DNA of 40,226 nt. Source: Oppiella nova (Eukaryota > Arthropoda > Arachnida > Sarcoptiformes > Oppiidae). The notes below the pieces were generated by a model. The model was given only the letters and a program-made list of their open reading frames with translations. It made no database searches and was not told the origin of the DNA. The first letter of the stretch is position 1. Each line of letters starts with the position of its first letter. This document shows, piece by piece, positions 13,806 through 24,600 of this stretch. Both the position numbers and the translations under genes were made by a program. Where the stretch lies: positions 1 to 40,226 of the forward strand of contig CAJPVJ010000103.1 of the NCBI GenBank assembly GCA_905397405.1. Reading direction: 5' to 3'.

Positions 13806-16513
13806 ATGCATTGTTGTGTTCATTCACTCCCCGAATGGGTCACAGAATAGTTGTATTGTGGAGGCGATGCCCACAAAAGTTTTGGTCAGTTGTATGCGAG
13901 CCTCACAAACATGAGTACACTTTGCATTCAATGTTACATTTTGTGGACCAATCTATTGACGGAACAGTAGATGCCATTCACTACAAGACATGTCTTTCAA
14001 AAGAAATCTATTGATAATTTATCGAAATATTCAAATGTATGCGACTATACATATGTCCCACTCTTCTCAATAATGAAAGCCATTTGTCACCACTTTTGAC
14101 ATTAAAATGTGCTTGTGCTAAAAAAATAAGAGCCAATAAATTTATTAATAATATGTAATATAAAAGCTATTTAAACAATAAAATTGTCATTTCAAGATAT
14201 AATGACAACATTTATAAAATATAAATATTTGCCTTTCGAGTGAAAGAATTAATTTTATATTATTATTTTAATAATTTTATTAAATGATTAGCCATTAAAA
14301 TGAAAATCTAATATATTATTAATGTTTCCGATAATAAAGAGTGGATTTGATTGTTATTCACAGAACAGGGTTTACAGTAGTTTTACATAAACTGATGGCA
14401 CGTTATGTCGGTATTAGATATTTGAGAAAATTCTCGCATTTGAATAGTGCTGACAATGAATATGAATTAGTTTGAAATGCATTTAAATTTAATACTCCGA
14501 TACAAACCCCTCAATCATTAAAGTTTAACAAAAGACACATTTCATGTATAGCTTAATGATAACCAGTAATGACTTTTTGAATTAGATTTTATGGATTTAC
14601 TATTGAAATGTTGGGTAATTACTGGCACTTTAATCAACGACTGTATATAATGTAAACTCATATAAATTATAGCTCTTATAGCATTAATTTTTTAATTAAA
14701 AGTTAGATACGAAAAAAGAAGTTTACTTTTGAATTGACTGATTGTGAATTGAATATGAAATAAATGTAATACGCTAATATTCAGTATCTTATGATCAAAT
14801 ATTGAAATAAAATAAGCATTGATTGTCACTACACTATAATTTGTATTTAATTGAGAGATAGTATGCATGGATGACATTACCATTTATAGGTCATTATAAG
14901 TATTGGCCAATTGTTTTAATAACATGGGCCACGCCTTTGTGGTCACTCCTATCTGTAAGCCGTAAGAGGTCTTCGTGTGATAACAAAACCCATTAAATTG
15001 CTTTTTGCTTTCAAATGCCTGTTTTGAATGCATTTCTTAAATGATTGCGGTCTGTCTGGGCTCAGGCCTACCACAGACCCACATACGAGATGCTCGCGAT
15101 TTATTGCACTGTTTATTATAATTGATATTATTTATAACTTCAACTCAAGGACCACAACATTCACTTGAAAGCGAAAATACGATTAAAAATTGATTATGGG
15201 CAAATTTTCTGATCCTTAAATTAGATTTTCGAGTTTCTATTAATTATTTTATACAATACTCTACAGTATTGTCATCACTTACTATATATTGAGCTTCATT
15301 TGTGTCACATTTTTTCAATTTGCAAACTTATTGTGCGATGAGGTGAGCATAATTGGTAATGCGATGAGGAGGTGCCCCTCACTGCCATCACTGCACTCTT
15401 ATGTTTCAGTTTTCAGATGACAATTAGTCAGTACTGATTAGTGAGGCCACAAACGGATCCTTTTGTGACCCCTTCTTAAAAGTCATTTCAAGATAAGAAT
15501 CTTTGCTTTTGGCGGCAATTGGTTTGAAATATGTCTATTTGTGTGACTTTTATAGCAGGTTTAGAGATTTCAAATATTATACATTTTATACATTAGTGTA
15601 TTCATAAGACTAACGCAAACTTTTGATATAAGATTTGCTATTTTCGATGCACTCGTTTGTAAATATTTTCGAAATGAATATAACAATTTTCTTATGAAAT
15701 ATACAGTTATTTATTATTTTTTTAAAGTTAAAGTAAAGATTTGAGTGAAAGGATAAAAAGTTTAGAGTCATAATCATTATAGAGGAGTTGAGTTGGTTTT
15801 AATATAAGTCTTGTGATGTGATGTAAATGGTTATCGATTTGTCCCTCAAGAACTTCAAAGCAAACTCTGGCACTCATTTGATAAACGTGTGACTTATGCC
15901 TGTCTTTAAGTGTTAGTCAGCCTTAGTCTTCGCGTTACACCAAATCTATGCAGTCTATCAAACATCTAATGAGCAAAAAAGTCAGTCAATAAGACATAAA
16001 TAATAGTGATTTGTCTTCTATTAAAAAAACTTATTTTTGTGTTAAAACTTCTATCCAGAGAATAGTGTTTAAATTTCAAACGTGTTTTAACTTATTCTAG
16101 CAATACTAAAAAATATAATTATTTAAAATGAATATTATAATTTTAGCCATCATAAATAAAAGTAAAATTTGTATTATTTATTAAGAAGGAAAACGTTTTT
16201 GTCATTATATATTAACAAAGAATTTGCAAATGATTTGTTGGTTTTCATAAAATCTGTGTTTTGTATGAAATATATTTCACGTAATTATCATTTTCTTATC
16301 GCAGTATAAGATCAGAATTCGTTGTTTAAGAAAATACTATTAGTGTAATAGAAATTGTTTTATCAAATAATTAATTGCATTCAATGACTGATAAACTTTA
16401 CTTAAATTCATTTGATTAATGCAATTGTTTGCGTCGAAAGTAACTCCTTAGCATTTAATCTAAGGTTTGCAAACATTTGTCATAATTATTAAATCACAGT
16501 TAATTAAATTCAA
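13803..16513. other. AT-rich non-coding stretch
   Basis: No supported gene. Less AT-rich patches lie at about 14.92-15.10 kb and 15.33-15.48 kb. The latter has two GCGATGAGG repeats about 22 bp apart, one continuing as GATGAG|GTGAGC, a donor-like string. No reading frame of note. Confidence 0.55.
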
Positions 16514-17278
16514 ACACATTTCGTTTAATTTACAATTTCTTGATCCTATTTTTGATTAAAAATTTTGTTCAAAAGTTTATTACACTTATAGAAAGTGAAA
16601 TAATTGGATGCATCCATATATATGAAATATTATATCTACTAACACATTTCGTTTAATTTACAATTTCTTGATCCTATTTTTGATTAAAAATTTTGTTCAA
16701 AAGTTTATTACACTTATAGAAAGTGAAATAATTGGATGCATCCATATATATGAAATATTATATCTACTACTTCTACTACTTTTAATTACTGTTCCAAGAG
16801 TTTGTAGATTTATAGATCTTTGCAAATGTTGTATATTTCGGTGTAAAGATTGTTTGCTATAATACTGTTTGAGTGTTTGAAAGTCGAGTGCAATCAATGT
16901 TGATATAACTGTATGGCTAGAAAGCAGGTATTGAACACATTTCGTTTAATTTACAATTTCTTGATCCTATTTTTGATTAAAAATTTTGTTCAAAAGTTTA
17001 TTACACTTATAGAAAGTGAAATAATTGGATGCATCCATATATATGAAATATTATATCTACTTATATATTATATATTATCTTATATATTATATACTTAAAT
17101 ATTATATCTACTACTTCTACTACTTTTAATTACTGTTCCAAGAGTTTGTCGATTTATAGATCTTTGCAAATGTTGTATATTTCGGTGTAAAGATTGTTTG
17201 CTATAATACTGTTTGAGTGTTTGAAAGTCGAGTGCAATCAATGTTGATATAACTGTATGGCTAGAAAGCAGGTATTGA
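16514..17278. repeat. Three-copy tandem array with nested truncation
   Basis: Copies start with ACACATTTCGTTTAATTTAC at 16514, 16642 and 16935. The first is only the left ~128 bp of the unit. The second (16642-16934) and third (16935-17278) are full, continuing to GGCTAGAAAGCAGGTATTGA. The third has a ~50-bp TATATTA-rich insertion (about 17060-17105). Copies otherwise differ by isolated bases. Frames inside repeat with the unit and look non-coding. Confidence 0.92.
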
Positions 17279-19544
17279 CACATCCCTGTGTTGCCTACAC
17301 TTTACGTATCCTAACATTTATGAGTGCATTAGCGCGACATTTGGCGAACACTTCTTTTCGTAAGTTTATCTTTTTTGGTGTCTTTTCTGTCTCTTCTGTC
17401 ACTATAACTGATTTCCAAAGTTTTGTTGAGTGGAGAGACGTGTTGTATAAAGTATACACATTAGTAAATGTTGACTCTCTCTGCCAAATGTTGTGCACAT
17501 CCTTTTGCTGCTCAACCAATCCTTATGTCTAATAGTCTCTTGTGGTCAATAAGATCTGTGAGTAAAATATGCCAAAATTTGTTTCAATTTTTATTCAAAT
17601 TCCTTGTTTAATAATTTAGTGTAATTACACTTTTTTAACATTTATTTTTTCTGTCAGAACTCAATCATTTTTTGTTTATAAATTAGTGTACTTTTTTGTA
17701 AACACTTAGCGGATGGGCTAAACATTTTTAAAGAAACTTAAATATCATTTCAAATATCATTTCAAAACAACACCTTTTCTTTTTGTTTAATGTTTTCGCT
17801 ATTTATCCGAGTTTATAGTTTTTTTTATTAATGACATATAAAATAGTTATAAATATTACATAAGGAAAAGCGTGGATTAATTTGATTTATTAATTATTGT
17901 TGAAATACATTAAGAATTAGTTTCATGCGATATATTCTTATGTATTGTGTTATTAGTGTTATTAAGGAAACGCCACTCTTATGGCAAACAAACAATTTCT
18001 TTGATTATTTTTTCGCCCAATTATTTGGTTTTTTCCAGAATAAATTCATGTCATGAAAACAATAATTATTAAAATTATTATTAAGAACCCAATCTATAAA
18101 ATATTCTGACATTTTTGCATTAAAAATGTTATAATAAATAGTTTTTAGTCATTAAATCTTTATTTCATTGTAAATGAACTTATTTTTTCGGAATGAATAA
18201 TAAAAATATATTTTTTTTTTCTCATTAATGTTTGACTGAAATTGTTAGTCTCGATGTGTGAGTCTCGTAAACAATTAAAAAACATATTTATAACATATTT
18301 TGAATTAACTGTCGAAAAGAATCGAGAATTTTGTTTATGAAATAATGAAATGTTTCTCAAATGTCGAGTCAAATGCAATTGAGTTAATGTAGAAATTGAT
18401 AAATTATTTTTGAACTTCGATTTATTGAGCGATACTTTATTATTAAGTAGTCATTCGGGTTCATGTAATGTAATTCCGCTACAATTCTAATGCATTTCTC
18501 GTTAAAACTAAATCCAAAGTAAAAATATTTTCGTTCGTAAAATAAAATATTTCTGACTTGAAATTCAGACTCGCAATGAGTTTTTTGGGGATTTCTTTCA
18601 TTAATTTTGTTTATTATATTTGCATTTGAAATGCATTTCAAGCGCCGAAAACCTCGACTAATTTGAAACAAAAACTTTTGTTAAACAATCCGTGAGAGCA
18701 TTAAATTAAATGTTTGTTTGCAAAACACATTCTTCTCGTACAAAATTCTTCAACATTTGTTCAGTTTTGCTATAATTGAGATTACGGTACATTCGCAACT
18801 ATTAAACTATCATCAATTGTTAATTTGAAATTAAACTCATATTAGGTTTAGTAACACAACATTTCTAATCAATTTAATGCATACTCTCTAAGTTATCATT
18901 ATTGACTCTCAATTAACTGTATATACATTATTAGATAAACATCGGGTTTACTTGTGTTGTATATATTAATAACAATTCCAAAACGTTTTATTAAGACTTA
19001 TGTTTGACTTTCTGAATATCATATCAAAATGTTAAGAATTAATTTGAAGAATGGATATGTTTTAAGTCATGAACTTTTTAACAATTTATATAAAACTTGA
19101 TTTTATTATAACTTATTTTACTCATAATATTCATCACAATATAAGTCTGAAGGGAAGTTTTTGAATATTTTACATGTTTTTCCTAATATAAATACTCAAA
19201 CTACAGGTAAATGACTTATAAATTTATTGCTTCGATAAGAACAAAAAATGGTCAGGATATATTCGGTATATAAATTACATAACTGTAACATTTCATTGAT
19301 TTATTTAAATTTTACATAATATACAAATAAATATTCAGTTGTTATATTATTTGATACGAACTTATTATCAGTATGTGTTTCAATCAGTTATGTATTAAAT
19401 TAATACTATTAATACCCAATTATTTATTCTATCGCAATATCATATTCAAATAGCCATTGCCTTAATTTCGGTGGCTTTCAATTAATTTGATAGTATTGTA
19501 TTATAATGTAAGCAATAGTGAAAACAATTTTTGAACTAAAATAG

Positions 19545-19575
19545 TGAGTGAGTGAGAGAGAGAGAGAGAGAGAGA
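19545..19575. repeat. (GTGA)/(GA)n microsatellite
   Basis: GTGAGTGAGTGA passes into a pure GA run. It lies about 1.9 kb before the Sema2a start. Confidence 0.94.
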
Positions 19576-19786
19576 CCGAATTAGTTGTGTAGTCATTGTA
19601 ATGATCATTGGTTTGGATTGAATGGATGTGTACTCGAACCCAAATAGAGTACAATTGAGCTTATGTTAGGAGAGTATCGAATAAATTATTTGGTGCCATA
19701 TATTATCTAAACGTCGGGTCATTCCTAATATTAGGGGAGTTATGCCAACAGTACTACCAGAGTTGGATGTGACACAAAACGTACGG

Positions 19787-19811
19787 CTCTCTCTCTCTCT
19801 CTCTCTCTCTC
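19787..19811. repeat. (CT)n microsatellite
   Basis: A CT run ending in CATCTGGG, about 120 bp before the 530-bp doublet. GAGA-type tracts near promoters can bind GAGA factor in insects; whether this one does is unknown. Confidence 0.94.
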
Positions 19812-19896
19812 ATCTGGGTATTCAATGCGACTCTCTTTGCTGGTATTGATTGATGACATCACAGCTATTGATTGATATACAGTACTGGGTTCTGCT

Positions 19897-20271
19897 CTAC
19901 TCTATGGCCATACATTGGGATCCAGTGCTAAGTCTGTATGAAACAGTGTTCAGATGTGTACTCTTGAGTTCAATGTTGTTGTCGTGTATTTCATGCGCAA
20001 AGCCATCGTAGGTATGGGTTGTGTGATCTGCCAGTGCTCTGGCGTTCAATACATTGAGAGCACATTCACTCGGATTGCGAACAAAACACTTGAATCGGCG
20101 ACTCTTTCGCACAAATAGTTGATATGTTTTACTCGAACACAAAGACTTTGCAACTCTTGTATGGAAACGATGTTTATTGGCATTGATTGTGAACACAGTA
20201 TTCGTGAGACGATCACTGGTTGTCTGGTTTGTGGTGTTATCTGCTCTGCATTTGTGATATTTGTGGAGCAT
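19897..20271 (-). CDS. Hypothetical ORF in copy A of the 530-bp doublet (doubtful)
   Basis: A 124-codon minus-strand frame begins MLHKYHKCRADNTTNQTT and is rich in Arg, His, Thr and Asn. I recognise no family. The same frame occurs in copy B (20370-20801) with a different C-terminus because the copies diverge at the repeat edge. The frame may be open only because the repeat is GC-richer and lacks stops. No signal peptide, membrane segment or catalytic motif is visible. Confidence 0.15.
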   Translation of the reverse strand: MLHKYHKCRADNTTNQTTSDRLTNTVFTINANKHRFHTRVAKSLCSSKTYQLFVRKSRRFKCFVRNPSECALNVLNARALADHTTHTYDGFAHEIHDNNIELKSTHLNTVSYRLSTGSQCMAIE

Positions 20272-20987
20272 TTCTAACAGATCTCTTATCTCATATCCAT
20301 CTGATGGCTCGAGCAGAGCACTGGTTCTGGAAATTTTCTACTCAATGAGCTGTTCATTGGAGTCACTTCTCACTTACCGCCTGCCAGTGCACTGCAGTAC
20401 TGGCTGTAGTACTGGTGCCCAGAGGCAGCCCATGGAATGAGCCGGGAGGAGGTCCGCATAAGTCTGTATGAAACAGTGTTCAGATGTGTACTCTTGAGTT
20501 CAATGTTGTTGTCGTGTATTTCATGCGCAAAGCCATCGTAGGTATGGGTTGTGTGATCTGCCAGTGCTCTGGCGTTCAATACATTTCGAGCACATTCACT
20601 CGGATTGCGAACAAAACACTTGAATCGGCGACTCTTTCGCACAAATAGTTGATATGTTTTACGAGAACACAAAGACTTTGCAACTCTTGTATGGAAACGA
20701 TGTTTATTGGCATTGATTGTGAACACAGTATTCGTGAGACGATCACTAGTTGTCTGGTTTGTGGTGTTATCTGCTCTGCATTTGTGATATTTGTGGAGCA
20801 TTTCTAACAGATCTCTTATCTCATAGCCATCTGATGGCTCGAGCAGAGCACTGGTTCTGCAAATTTTCTACTCAATGAGCTGTTCATTGGAGTCACTTCT
20901 CACTTACCGCCTGCCAGTGCACTGCAGTACTGGCTGTAGTACTGGTGCCCAGAGGCAGCCCATGGAATGAGCCGGGAGGAGGTCCGC
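19928..20987. repeat. 530-bp tandem doublet upstream of Sema2a
   Basis: Copy A is 19928-20457 and copy B is 20458-20987, the same length and head to tail. Only a few differences are seen, for example TTGAGAGC/TTTCGAGC, ACTCGAAC/ACGAGAAC, CACTGGTT/CACTAGTT and CATATCCAT/CATAGCCAT. The unit is clearly less AT-rich than the flanks and contains CTGCAGTACTGGCTGTAGT motifs. It ends about 0.5 kb before the Sema2a start codon, so it may overlap the promoter or 5' leader. Confidence 0.93.
20370..20801 (-). CDS. Hypothetical ORF in copy B of the 530-bp doublet (doubtful)
   Basis: This is a 143-codon copy of the copy A frame, with the same MLHKYHKCRADN start and a few replacements (for example SSK to SRK). 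It runs into GHQYYSQYCSALAGGK. The end overlaps a strong minus-strand 5' splice consensus, GCG|GTAAGTGAG (donor G at 20377, repeated at 20907). An antisense or divergent transcript with a spliced exon is possible, but protein coding is unproven. Confidence 0.17.
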   Translation of the reverse strand: MLHKYHKCRADNTTNQTTSDRLTNTVFTINANKHRFHTRVAKSLCSRKTYQLFVRKSRRFKCFVRNPSECARNVLNARALADHTTHTYDGFAHEIHDNNIELKSTHLNTVSYRLMRTSSRLIPWAASGHQYYSQYCSALAGGK

Positions 20988-21488
20988 CCTAACGCCACAT
21001 ACGCTCTCCACCACAGTTAGAGTCACTCTTTTTGAGCTCTTCATTGTTTGCCATTCATTGCCAGACAAGTCGTGGTTCGCAACCAATTCATGTGTTTTTA
21101 CATTTAGTGTTCACTTGAGTTTCCAAACAATTTGTGCTCAATGTATATCACATATACCTTCATATCTATGAATTGAGTTATGGTTTGAATGCTTGTTATA
21201 ATCGTTTGCTGCAAACAATCCACAAATTGTTTATATGTTAATGTGTCCGATCATCGCATACATCCCATACATCCGGTGCTCTGTAGTGTCGGTCCACTCA
21301 ATAATGGATTGGATATACAGTCTGTTTGACGATTGAAATGAACTCATTTGTGGCTATCATTCAAGTGATAGTCTGTGTCTGTGTGTGAAGATGTGATTAA
21401 GTCATTCACATTATATTTAATATATTTTTATCTCGTTTTCATTATTTTGTTTTGCTGTCAAAGCAATACAATATTAATCGCTTACAAT
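20988..21488 (+). promoter_or_regulatory. Probable Sema2a proximal upstream region / 5' UTR
   Basis: This is the 500 bp between the 530-bp doublet and the Sema2a ATG. It is less AT-rich than the distal flanks and has no long frame apart from the one that runs into exon 1. No convincing TATA box or initiator stands out. It is assigned only by position and composition. Confidence 0.35.
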
Positions 21489-21663
21489 ATGAGGATTTTG
21501 TGCTATACGTGTGCTCTGACAATAACCTACCAGTGCTGTCGGAGAAGACTTTTTATTGCAATTATTGCATCGCTGTCTCTATTATCAACGTTTTCCTATG
21601 GATTTAGACGGCATTGGAATCAATACAATAGTGAGACACAGCACGCCGTTAGGCATCACAGAG
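21489..21663 (+). CDS. Sema2a: Sema2a exon 1: signal-peptide exon
   Basis: This exon encodes 58 residues plus one base. The start ATG at 21489 is the only ATG in the open frame before the donor and has A at -3. After a basic RRR (residues 18-20) comes a hydrophobic stretch LFIAIIASLSLLSTFSYG (21-38), a signal-peptide core with likely cleavage near residue 38. The exon ends with the G of an AGAG|GTATTA donor. That phase-1 G joins the AA at 23618 to make Glu and yields HHR-EHVREFSCG, matching the HVREF segment that opens the Sema region in insect Sema-2a. The frame and motif match at the join are the main support. Splicing is inferred, not observed, and extra 5' non-coding exons are possible. 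Confidence 0.82.
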
Positions 21664-24600
21664 GTATTACCCGTCTTACCCAACACACGACTAATCCATT
21701 ATTAGTTATTCCCATCTTATACACTATTATATCTTATATATTGTTATATGTACAGTATATATTACTTGTATATATATTACTTGCTCAGTTGTATATTATA
21801 CTCCTTTACTAGTTTTCTATTACTTTTCAATCTTAAAGCCATTGTCTATCAAATTGTCATTTCATTTCCTCTATGGTTATACAATAAATTTAAAAAGTAT
21901 TGAGTGTTTTGTCGCGAAACCCAAATCAAAGTCACTTCCCTTTTCTCACTCGTCTTTCTAATGCTTTTAATGCTTTATTTGTTATTACAATGAACTGAAC
22001 TTTTATATAAAAATAGTGGCAAATAATCGATGTCTTTGCGATTGATATTATGCCTACTTATGTGTAATCAATCATTACTTTCCCGAGTGATTGACGCTCT
22101 TATAAACGCGGATGCGATGGCTTGGGATGGCATGTGATGCCTGTGCTCTCAATACTCATATAATGCATGAAAGTATTGCATAGACTATGAAATGTCTTCA
22201 AGTCTTTTAAAATGACTCTTTTAGATGAATTCTTAGCAGTTGTTGAGCCCATCATTACATTTTGTAATACATTTGTAACTTATTTTCATTTTTGTTTGTT
22301 TTGAAGGAATTCAAAATATAATTTATTTTCTTATCATTGAGTCATTTATCTGTAATTTTACGAAATGGTGTGTAAGACAAGTGTTGGAGGTATTTGAGAT
22401 GAGGTATGAAAGCAACAAATGAGAAAAACACAATTCAATACATAGTACTGTATAGTGCAGTATATCTAGAGTTGGGTTTGGGTTTTGTGTGAATTAACTT
22501 ATGGGTACTTTTATTCTCTACAGTACTGGTGCTCTCACACATACCTCATGCCATACCTCCTCTTTGCACCTCTCTCTCCATGTTTATTACCCACAGCTGT
22601 CTTTGTATGGCATACCCTGTGTTGGACTCAGTGTTTGCAGGAGAGGGAAAGGGAGAGAAGTTCTTCCAGATTGGAAATCCTCTTATTGGTTGCATTTCTT
22701 TATTCAAATCACAATGAATTGGATTTTTTTCTCCCATATTTGGCGGTTCCCTCTCTTTCTATATAAATAAATATCTGATTATTTTTTGCTCAACTTTTCT
22801 AACTTTGAAAATGGCTTTAAATATGAAAAGGCGATCAAATGTTCAGCGAAAAGTTAGAAACTAATGGACAGATGTTTTTTGATAGATGTCTGCATTCTAT
22901 TTAACTAACAATAATCATTAACATCCATCCAATGGCTCATAGAATATATGATTAGTTTTTCTATTTCTCTATTTTGTTTGCTTACATATAATTAGAAGTT
23001 TTGATGACTTAATTTTGTGCAAACGAGTGCTGTATATAAGCTTTTTTAATGCCCGTTCAACTCACAAACTCGTTTGACTTGTTTTAAAGTATATAGTCGG
23101 GGGGCAAGTGATGACCCCTGCGTTTGACCCCTCTCTCGCTTAGCACAAGTGATAGCTTTGAAGCTTTCATTATCTTTGCCATGAATTCTGTATATATTTT
23201 TCTTGACGAACACACTATTTGGCGAAAAGCATTGCATTAATTGATTTGATATTTTATTTTTGCAGAACACGTCCGAGAATTCAGTTGCGGGCGATTTCAT
23301 TACAGGACTTTCTATTTAGACATTAAAAGGGATGCACTGTATGTCGGTGCCATGGATAGGATATATCGTTTAAATTTAAATAATATAAAATTTGACTTGT
23401 TTTAAAGTATATAGTCGGGGGGCAAGTGATGACCCCTGCGTTTGACCCCTCTCTCGCTTAGCACAAGTGATAGCTTTGAAGCTTTCATTATCTTTGCCAT
23501 GAATTCTGTATATATTTCGTATATATATATATATATATTCTGTATATATTTTTCTTGACGAACACACTATTTGGCGAAAAGCATTGCATTAATTGATTTG
23601 ATATTTTATTTTTACAGAACACGTCCGAGAATTCAGTTGCGGGCGATTTCATTACAGGACTTTCTATTTAGACATTAAAAGGGATGCACTGTATGTCGGT
23701 GCCATGGATAGGATATATCGTTTAAATTTAAATAATATAAACAAGACTAGATGTGAGACGGACTCCCTCTCGTTGGAGGCCAACAATGTGGGCTCCTGTG
23801 TCTCGAAAGGCAAGTCAGAGCTTTACGACTGTCGGAATCACATCCGAGTGATTGAGCCCATCGGCAGTGATAGCAATAAGTTATACATTTGTGGCACTAA
23901 TGCTCATAACCCTAAAGATTGGGTCATTAATGCAAACTTATCATTACTACCGACTCACGAGTCTTTCCCGGGCATCGGGACCGGTATTGCAAAATGTCCG
24001 TTTGATCCCGATGACAACGCCACGGCCACGTGGGTTGAGAACGGCAACCCCGACGGCCTGCCCGGCCTCTACAGCGGATCAGTTGCAGAGTTCACGAAAG
24101 CAGACACTGTTATCTTTAGGACAGACTTATATAACCTGACGACAGGACAAAAAGTACAGCCATTTAAGAGAACAGTGAAATATGACTCGAAATGGTTGGA
24201 CAAACCAAACTTTGTGGGCTCTTTCGATATCGGAGAATACGTGTACTTCTTCTTCCGCGAGAGTGCCGTCGAATACATAAATTGCGGCAAAAATATCTAC
24301 TCGCGAGTGGCCCGCGTCTGCAAACGCGATACGGGCGGCAAAAACATACTCAACAAGAATTGGGCCTCTTTTCTGAAGGCCCGTCTCAACTGCTCCATTC
24401 CCGGGGAGTTTCCCTTCTATTTCAATGAGATTCAAAGCATTTACAAACACCCGGACGACAACAAAAGGTTTTACGCCGTCTTCTCCACGTCCATGAATGG
24501 TCTCATAGGGTCCGCCATTTGTACGTTCAGTCTCAACAAAATAGAAGAAGTCTTTTTAGGCAAATTCAAAGAACAGTCCACCTCTTCGTCCGCATGGCTA

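Larger units (their letters stand above)
17279..19927. other. AT-rich non-coding stretch
   Basis: A 91-codon plus-strand frame whose last 85 codons lie just right of the array (to 17532), and overlapping minus-strand frames, match nothing I know. A (GA)n tract lies at about 19545-19575 and a (CT)n tract at about 19787-19811, close to the putative Sema2a promoter region. Confidence 0.6.

Noticed and set aside
13679-14014. A 111-codon plus-strand frame with a RERERERE run, and minus-strand SLSLSL frames
   Set aside because: Generated by the (GA)n microsatellite at 13771-13802; no homology or splice support outside the repeat.
16514-17278. Could the direct-repeat arrays be CRISPR?
   Set aside because: Units are hundreds of bp, contiguous and without spacers, in clearly eukaryotic DNA.
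16668-17283. Repeated frames in the three-copy array (FLIKNFVQKFITLIESEI and its antisense)
   Set aside because: Explained by the repeat itself; a TA-rich insertion and frame changes between copies argue against coding.
17257-17532. A 91-codon plus-strand frame to the right of the three-copy array
   Set aside because: The first residues are repeat-derived and the rest resembles no family; the opposite strand is open as well.
23033-23062. TATATAAG plus initiator-like TTCAACT as an internal Sema2a promoter
   Set aside because: Spacing is slightly short and such strings are common by chance here; a product from it would lack the signal peptide.
24127-24450. Minus-strand and alternate-frame ORFs inside the Sema2a large exon
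   Set aside because: They overlap a strongly conserved coding exon in other frames; open only because the exon is GC-rich.
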